DNA from: Reticulascus tulasneorum
Taxonomy: Eukaryota; Ascomycota; Sordariomycetes; Glomerellales; Reticulascaceae
Assembly: GCA_001557505.1 (NCBI GenBank)
Contig: LSAX01000010.1
Span: 1,302,001 to 1,366,000, forward strand
Length of the DNA stretch: 64,000 nt
Reading direction: 5' to 3'
Both the position numbers and the translations under genes were made by a program. Positions 56,901-64,000 of this stretch are shown here, in pieces; position 1 is the first letter of the stretch; each line of letters starts with the position of its first letter. Below the pieces are notes generated by a model, which worked only from the letters and a program-made list of their open reading frames with translations, was not told where the DNA came from and made no database searches.

Positions 56901-58914
56901 GGAAGCAGTACCGTATATCGAAGATCTGCAAGCCTTATTCAAAGTACCTCACACGCCCTCGATGGTACAGGAAGGTAGGAAAGAGCAGAGCCCGTTCGGG
57001 GTCCACGGGACAGAAAGAGTTCGCTTCAGCATGTTCGAGTAAATGAAGGCAAGTGCACAGAGGCAGCCCACGGGAGCCAAGTCTCTCTCTCATACCCGGG
57101 GTGATGAGTGTGCAGTAACGTTGCACATCAGTGTCCTAAATCGGAAACGGGTTTGGAAGAGATGTAGAAAGAGGTTGCGTCTCTGTGACTTTTTCCAGGC
57201 GGCTGGAAACAGCAATAAGAGTAATCCCTGGTTTAAAGCCCACTCTATCCACGGGGAGTCGTTTGGGTTGCATTATACGTGCGGAGTTTTCCTTCTAGAT
57301 TAATGAATATCTGAACTTTCCCGGATTCTGACGGCATTCATCTAAATTCCTGCTTCGTCGTGCTTGTCGACAGAAATTGCATTGCACTTTCGCAGCAGGA
57401 ACTGCCACTATACAACCTCAGGTCCCGAAGAAATAGCCCGATGTGAGGCCGAAATGGGCCACCAAAAGTGCTCGCAAAAGGGCGAAGAGAAATTGTCAAC
57501 TTGCCAACAGTATCGTATGGGTGCAATGGTTTCTTGGTTAATTTACCCGGGTTTGGGTCCGGCTCAGGAGCCAGCCTGGCTTCCCCAACCTGGCTTTCCA
57601 GTCTGACAGAGGCAGAGGCCATGCAGGGACCGACAGGATCCGACACGGTGGAAGAGAGGCAGAAGCTCATCCGCTGTCGCTCCTGGAATCTCTCTCGAAA
57701 TGACGGATTCCAACGGAGACGTGCGATCCCGGGACCGGAGGAAGCACGATGGCTGACTGCTTGAAAGACGGGCGGATCAACACATGGATGCCATGCGTCA
57801 TTCTCTGATCAGGAAGAATAGATGGGACGAAAGAAATGGCGCGCTGAAGACGGCTTCCGTCTTCTGCTTGGACCGGAAAATACTGATGATGCACGGATTG
57901 AGGAGAGGATGTGGCGCATCGGTGTATGCCGTGAGGAGCCAAGCAATCAAGGGATGGCATTCCGCTCATTTTGGACTCCAGAAGCTTTCGAGAAGACCTT
58001 CAGATTAATTATCCGCAACCTCCAGATTGAGATTCATGTAGGCAATCATATCGTGACACGATGGTTGATGTTTGGGGTTGCAATTAGCCGCAGTTTCAAG
58101 TAGTAGTGCACTAGCCTTAGTAGTAAGGACGGCATCGAAGTCGCTCTCGGCTATTGAGTGTGGGGAGTGCATCAAGCAGGTGTGTGTGCCCGTCAGCTTC
58201 TAGTGAGGGCAAGTGGTCCTCTTTGCACACGGCTTAGATGTTTCATGAACCATAGTTGAGCAATAAGACCCTCCACAGAACAAGGAAGGTCGGTGGCCCC
58301 GGGGCCAGTCTTCCATTTCTCGTTTAAAGAGGGATTTGCGAATGGCCATCAGTTCTAGAAGCCCGCGCATTGGCCTCTGGGTGTTCGAACAGCATATTGG
58401 AACCGGCTGCACGACTGGGCTACGAAGTGAATCACCGTCCAGGCGGAAGAAAACCGTGCCCCCCCAGGATCGACGCAGGACCTTCCCAAGCACGTCAGTT
58501 CGGGACAATGTGGCCCTGCGGATCCTCGCTGCTTGGACGCTGGAGCATCGGGGTGAGAGTGACGGCTGATGCAAAAGACCAGTCGATTCGATAGTCCGCA
58601 AGCCACAACTGGCCTTATCTTATCATGGGAGCATTCGAGGTCGGACAAGACGACAAACGGCACTTGCGCTGAGTGATCCGTGATTGTTTCCCGGCAGATG
58701 GATCTATGCACAGCATGAGGCAACCCAATGAGGCTCACAGATGGATCATGACGGGCGCAAGGACCCCGTCGAGGGTTGGGAGCACAAGAGGGATATCCAG
58801 GATTGACGCGTTCGAATAGCCCACGCCAACCCAGGATCAGAGATGTCTGCAAGCCGTCGTACAGTGCATAACTGTTTTTTTTTTTTTGGTTAAACGCAGT
58901 GGCGGGACGTGCGG
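50913..58914. other. 8-kb gene desert, probably decayed DNA
   Basis: There is no frame with a recognisable domain. An AT-rich patch with T runs lies at about 52885-53060. The longest frames (a minus frame at 55836-56486 of 216 codons and a plus frame at 51530-52045 of 171) match nothing I know and may be chance. Given the peptidase relic to the right, other degraded genes may lie here. Confidence 0.45.
58875..58887. repeat. T13 homopolymer tract
   Basis: Thirteen T on the plus strand (A13 on the minus strand), just past the C-terminal end of the peptidase relic read on the minus strand. It could be the remnant of a poly(A)/terminator region or chance. Confidence 0.6.
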
Positions 58915-59550
58915 TGTGTCCTCCCACATTTCTCAGGTGACTGGCAGCCAACCAACAGGGAGATGGTTGGCTTGAGGAGTGAGGGTGTTCCTTGTCCTAC
59001 ACTGCGTGAACATGCCGTGGTGTCAGTACTAGCAGATGGACCGTGGCAGAGCATCAACTGCTTGGGCAGGTGCGTCGTATCGCAGCTCTCCTGCGCCATA
59101 GTTTATTAGTAGGCGAGCTATGGTAGGCCGTATATTTGGCCGAGTTCATCGACCAGAGAGGATTCGCGTTCCGTCGTAATGAATCGCTGGGCTTGGATGA
59201 CACCCAGCAGTTGGGTCACAGGGTAATAAGAAAATCAATGCGGGGAGAACTGGTGGTCAGCCATGACGGCGACGGGCACCCCCTGCTACCCTTTAGCCGA
59301 ACTCAGATCTCCCACACTTGTCCGATCCCAAAAGTTCGTCCAGGTTCGTGGAGCGGAGCACGAGTCGTCCGAAGGCGTGTGTGATCTCATGGCCAAGAGA
59401 GGCGGCTGTGATTGATGTGCCTTCGGATATTTTGATAGTCGATCATGCTAAGAGCCCGGGCTTCGTCACTGTTCCGCCTTCCTTTCTGGTAGGTTACTGG
59501 AAGGGTTCGAAATTGGGGGATCTTCTTGGGGGGAGATTTGGAATTGGTTC
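58915..59550 (-). pseudogene. Decayed C-terminal part of an M13 (neprilysin-type) metallopeptidase
   Basis: On the minus strand, 59394..59377 encodes GHEITH followed by AFGR, the M13 zinc site (HExxH in GHE[IL][ST]HAF). About 98 codons on, in another frame, 59099..59082 reads MAQESC, like the FAQxWC element. About 49 codons later, 58939..58919 reads SPEKCGR, like the C-terminal NPEKxCR of the family. In M13 enzymes the same elements are about 105-110 and 50 residues apart, as I recall. Where the third zinc ligand (GENIAD) should be, near 59150, a degraded DGTRILSGR then a stop is seen. Upstream near 59548 an NQF...PPI stretch recalls the NQIVFPAGILQPPF segment, in a third frame. Frameshifts and stops make it non-functional. 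No N-terminal two-thirds was found, so it is truncated. M13 enzymes are surface or secreted zinc endopeptidases. Confidence 0.55.
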
Positions 59551-59878
59551 CGCACACCACGCCCCAGCCCAACGTCGGGATAATGAGCGTGTGCCGCTCA
59601 CAACCCGGAGGATGGAGTTCAACGGGCACACCGAAATAAGCATAGTTCAGGCTGGGGCTTTGGGGGTCCCAAGAATCGATCTTTCAAGGTCGAACGATGC
59701 AGCGACAGCCTGTTGGGGTCATGGTCGCGAGTCTAAAACCTACGTATGTATTGCCGCTGAACGGGTGGCTGATGGGCGGTGTGAGGCGTGGGTTGAGTGA
59801 AGACGACAACGACATCCTTGACGGTGCAACACACCCCAAGGCTGTGGCGCGGGGATCCGTGGCAAGGGTGAATCAGAA

Positions 59879-59891
59879 GGGGGGGGGGGGG
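59879..59891. repeat. G13 homopolymer tract
   Basis: Thirteen G, then A, then six more G on the plus strand. Confidence 0.75.
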
Positions 59892-60828
59892 AGGGGGGTT
59901 GACAGAACTACCAGTGACCGCGTGGATGGATCTGAAATGGCTGCGGCGTGCTACGCAGAGGACGGTAGTAGCAGCAGCAGCAGTAGTACAAGGCCCAAAG
60001 GCAGAGCAAAGTGAGTCCATACATACGGACTACATATGTAGGTACCCTACCTTGGTGGTGTATGTGGTGTAAGGGTAAGGTACATGGCGTAGAGGGAGAT
60101 TCGACAAGATGTCGGAGTATTCTCGGCCCATAGCGACCGAGAGCCCTGCGATATTCATTTGCAGTCCCTCTGGTTCTCGATGAAAGCCCCAGGGCCAGAA
60201 CCAGAACAGCGGCCACCGGACATGCATCGCTTGCTTATGAGATGCTTATGAGTCCTGCACTGTCGAGTCCCTGTGCCGCGCTGGAGGGGTGCCTTCGCCG
60301 GTTCTCAGTTGGTGGCGGCCCCAAACGCAGTAAGCCACTCGGGGGCCACGGCGACTCGAGGAATAACCAGCTCAGCAAGACTGTGCTTGTCCGTTTCGTG
60401 TTCTTGCTCTTGTGACCTGGGGGGTACACGAGCGCGCCCTCAGAGTCACCACGTCTGCCGCGTTGCATATTCGCCTGGGGCCGGGTACATGGTCCATGCT
60501 GACGGGGTAGATGGCGGGTAGCGGGCGAGGGACGAGTGAGCAAAAGCTGGGAGACGGCAGCCTACCCTACCAAGGCACAGATGATACACGTTGACGCAGG
60601 CCAATGAGCTTGGAAGGAAGAGGTATTTGGAAAAGCGAACACGGCTCGCAGCCTCGTGGATTGACGTTGGTGCGTGTGTCTGGTAATGTAGTTAAAATCA
60701 AGCAGGGAATGTGTGCACAGAGCTAGCCCAGCAGCAGTAGGAGGGAAAGAGGAGACGAGAGGTGGTGATGAATGGGTGTGGTCGTGTCTGTGTCACAGTT
60801 AAAGTGATGAGTGGGGCCTGTCAACCCA

Positions 60829-60854
60829 TCTCTCTCTCTCTCTCTCTCTCTCTC
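60829..60854. repeat. (TC)13 microsatellite
   Basis: Perfect TC dinucleotide repeat in non-coding DNA. Confidence 0.85.
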
Positions 60855-63716
60855 GCTCCAACTCCAAGTCCAGACCTTCGTATCTGTCTCTCTCTCACTC
60901 CCCAACTAGGTAGTAATTACCAAGCTTTTCCATGTGTGTGGCCCAGTGATGATTCCCAGCAGCGATGTGTGTGTGTGGGGGAAGGGACTTTTTCCTAGTG
61001 TTCCTTTCCCGGGCTACGTATCCAGACATCTCTCTGTACGGTATACATCTGTGCATACCAACTGGGTTGCATGTCTTCGCAGCAAACAGACCTCCTTCGC
61101 TCAAATCATCATTGACAGATGTCAATCTGCAATCCAACCAAAAAATGCTACACCCAATCATAAATGGCCCCGATCTACCATTCACAGTGTGGGGTCTAGT
61201 CTAGCAAGTGCGTACTCCAGCGGCCCAGCCGTTCAGTCTACTGCGCACCGATGGATACCTTTTTCTACCCCATAGCTGCTAGCCCGTGACACCGGGAGCC
61301 AATTTTTGCTCCGTGGGCTCCTCTGTCCGGTCGGACCATCCTCGTGCGCTGCATCGCACGGCTGCACTTGCCTCCTCCCAGGAAGGTCAACATCTCGATG
61401 CGGCATCGTTCGTATCGTAGAAAAGAGAGACGGCAAGGCCAGGCAGGGGGAATCGGAACGCGAACCAAGGAAGAAGAAAAGAAAACGCATGCCGCCCAAG
61501 CAACGGTGTCAGCACGCGCTAGCTTGCGCGAGGAGCAGGAGAAGAAGGAAAACTGTTGAAACAGTGGTCGGTCGTCCTGGGAAGATGCTTGCGGCGAAAT
61601 GCAATGAGCCGTCCAGGACAAGGACCACCAGCTCGGTTGTGGGTTGTGGGATGGGCAGGCAGGCGGAAGAAAAGCTAGCTGGCGTCCAATCCTGCATCAA
61701 GGCCAGCGGCATATCACCACCTCCGGGGGAGCGAGGAAAGACAATAGCCAGCGCCTCGTGTCTTGAACCGGCAGCTATCCGACAGAGCGCATCAGCAATC
61801 TCCTCTGCTGACGCCGGTTCTACCATATCCAAAGTAGGGTTCACCATGTACCTACCTTTACCACTCGGCACAGGACATTAGTAATTACTCTACATAGCTA
61901 GCCTCCAGTCAACTTAGCTAGGCGAGAGCGAGGTTTTGTTGGTGTCTCGGACGACTTAAGCATTCGGAACTCGAGCGACGTACATGGACCTTCCCTCCCT
62001 ATCGATCGACTAATGCGGTGCTCTACTCCAATAGTTAAGGTTAAGAGAGGTTGGCAGACGTGCTCGCTCCTCCGTATGCGTGTCATGTACCTTTGGTATG
62101 CAGATGGCTAGTGGTTGGTACTCCGCAGTCTCGGCTCACGAAAGGTGTGTGTGTTTGGCATGGACCTGAAAGGAAACCCGGAATCAGGGTAGCATCTCAC
62201 CCATCCAGCCCGCCCCATCCACACCATGTTTGCGCCAACCGTCATGTGGAACCCGGGTGCCTCCCCAGTGAGTTAATTTATTTCCCTCCCCAGTGTGTGC
62301 CGATGCTTGCTTGGGTGTGCAGCCTGTACCGCTCCGCAGCGCACCGTCTAGCGGGATTGCGTGTTGCAGTGGGCATGCCCTGCTCGATCTCCGTCGCAAC
62401 GTCAGCAGCAATGGCCCCTCGCCTCCAGACTTCCAAGCCGCCTGGTTTAGTGCCTAGTTCTGGCCTACCTTAATTACCACCTAGCGTCGTAGTTGGTGAG
62501 ATAGGTAGCACGTAGGGTCGAGATGGGGGGGCAAGCATAGGCGTAGTGACGCGAGATACAGACTAGAGCCTGGCGAGCAGGTCGAGGTAGGGTTGCAGAC
62601 ATACACATAAACACAGCCTCCATGGGAACCTTTGTCACATTTGAAGATTTTAACCCTCATGCCGGGCGTCCTGATTCACTGACTCGGCTCCGAAATGGCG
62701 TATCCAGCACCCGGTACTCCCCTGTATACCTGGTTCTGTCCGTCAGTCCTGACGCGTTGTCTAAATAAGGGCTTCTCAGCCAAGCCCGATGGGACTCGGT
62801 TGAGGGTGTGGATGTGTGTATCAGAATGCGGAGGAATTTTCGACGTGAGGAGAGGTGCAGCAGATGCAGAATTTGGGGAAATGCTGTCGCTGGCCGGCCA
62901 TCATCCGTCATCCAGGACTTGCCCGGCCAAGCTCGGGGATGTAGGCAGCCGACATGAGAGTTTCTCTTGTCTCAAGCGTCTGCAAGTCTTCCGATGATGC
63001 TCTAGCCTTTAGCCTTAGGCCGGACCCAAGAATCAGTGATGAGTGGGATGATCGTCCCTCGCGAGATACCTAAACAAAGAAAAAGGTCCGGTCGAATTGC
63101 CAAAGGATGTAGAGGTTGTGGAGGTTGGGGTAGACTGGCTGTGCTGCACGTCTACAGGGCATCTCCATGCCTCTGCAGCTTTTAGTGAGTATCAGCGTCA
63201 GGTGAGGATGCTTCAGCACGCAGAGCACAGAACAAAACCAAACATTTGGGAGAGGCTAGGTGGCGGGATGGAGGAGCGTCACGGAGGAACGGAGGCAATA
63301 TCACCGGCTGGTTAAGGCGGGCTGCGACCCATAGCATAGCGGAGGAGTCGGAGGAAGAGAGGGCATAGAGCAGTCAAGTTGCACAGAGATGGAGGCTCGG
63401 GCGTAAGCACCCGGACAGAAGCAAAAGGCAAGGCAGCAAGACAGGACAGGACTGGACTGGACAGGACAGCACACAGGGCCGGGGCAGAGCAGAGCAGGGC
63501 TGGCCCAGGAGAAACATGGAAAGGAATCCTCCATCGCCAGTCCGGGTCCAGGCCAGGCCAGCCAGTCAGGCGGGAAAAAGGGCATTTGATCAGTCCTCCG
63601 TCATGGTCGTTCCACAACCGCGATCCCAAGTTGATCGTTCGTCGGTAGGTTCACGCCCGCATATGCTGTCCCCGTCGTCGACCAACTAACTAAACTCTGC
63701 TAACGTTGGGTCGGGG

Positions 63717-63739
63717 CGGTCGGTCGGTCGGTCGGTCGG
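63717..63739. repeat. (CGGT)n microsatellite
   Basis: Five to six CGGT units in non-coding DNA near the right edge. Confidence 0.8.
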
Positions 63740-64000
63740 ACGTTTGTTCGTTGGTGGCCCCTCCATTGATCCATCCATCCCTTCGCTTCCCTTGACGTTC
63801 CCTTTCACTTCCCTTCCCTTTCGCATCCGCATTTCGTCGATGCTCCCCCATCCCTCCAAGCCGCGCCGGATCCACCAGACGGGTTTAAGTGGAAAAGGGC
63901 ACGCGAACTGATTGATGAGCCGGGACGAGTTGGCAGGTTCAATTAGCAGAGTAAAGCCGGCAGATGTTACGTCGTTGGACAAATGCGGTGGGTGGCAATT

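Larger units (their letters stand above)
59551..64000. other. Gene-free right end with simple repeats
   Basis: No gene is recognised. It contains G13 (59879-59891), a TC repeat (60829-60854), GGACA/GGACT-like repeats (about 63430-63500) and CGGT repeats (63717-63739). The last 300 bp are CT-rich and might be a promoter or leader of a gene beyond the window. Confidence 0.5.

Overview
The window is nuclear DNA of a filamentous ascomycete (Pezizomycotina, probably a Sordariomycete). Genes are single transcription units broken by short introns (48-71 nt, GT-AG with internal CTAAC/CTGAC-like branch sites). The gene families are typically fungal: DUF1996-WSC wall proteins, DHA1 drug transporters, BCS1-like AAA proteins and fungal beta-lactamase-like proteins. 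There are no operons, and I found no CRISPR array, insertion sequence, convincing tRNA or rRNA. Gene models below were built by hand from reading frames and splice signals. Family calls rest on motifs recognised by eye.

Layout. 0.2-4.9 kb: a secreted DUF1996/WSC protein and an Rcm1/NSUN5 25S rRNA methyltransferase. 4.9-8.2 kb: a nearly gene-free stretch with one convincing minus-strand terminal exon and strong inverted repeats. 8.2-16.8 kb: an MFS exporter; an ER-retained (HDEL) PDI-like protein without a CxxC; a conserved fungal protein of unknown function; and a BCS1-like AAA ATPase with a frame break. 18.9-25.9 kb: a secreted beta-lactamase-like protein with a GC-AG intron, then a four-TM protein behind a long CT-rich leader. 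27.3-36.3 kb: a compact housekeeping block with RAD23, BDP1 (TFIIIB), BRE1 (H2B ubiquitin ligase) and a SARAF-like membrane protein. 39.2-43.3 kb: a full-length ABCB/MDR exporter. 49.7-50.9 kb: a predicted GPI-anchored DUF7729-type protein.

About 51-64 kb has no intact gene. It holds microsatellites and homopolymer tracts. It also holds what I read as the decayed C-terminal third of an M13 (neprilysin-type) metallopeptidase on the minus strand: HEITH, then an AQxxC element, then a Pro-Glu-Lys-Cys terminus at the family's spacing but in two different frames.

The genes do not form a pathway or a biosynthetic cluster. The contrast is between a dense conserved block (27-36 kb) and sparse accessory flanks with transporters, secreted proteins and broken genes. 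The most unusual items are the redox-dead HDEL PDI-like gene with an inferred 8-nt micro-exon, the frame-broken AAA gene, the M13 relic, a 3-codon uORF whose stop overlaps the MFS start codon, and the GC-AG intron.
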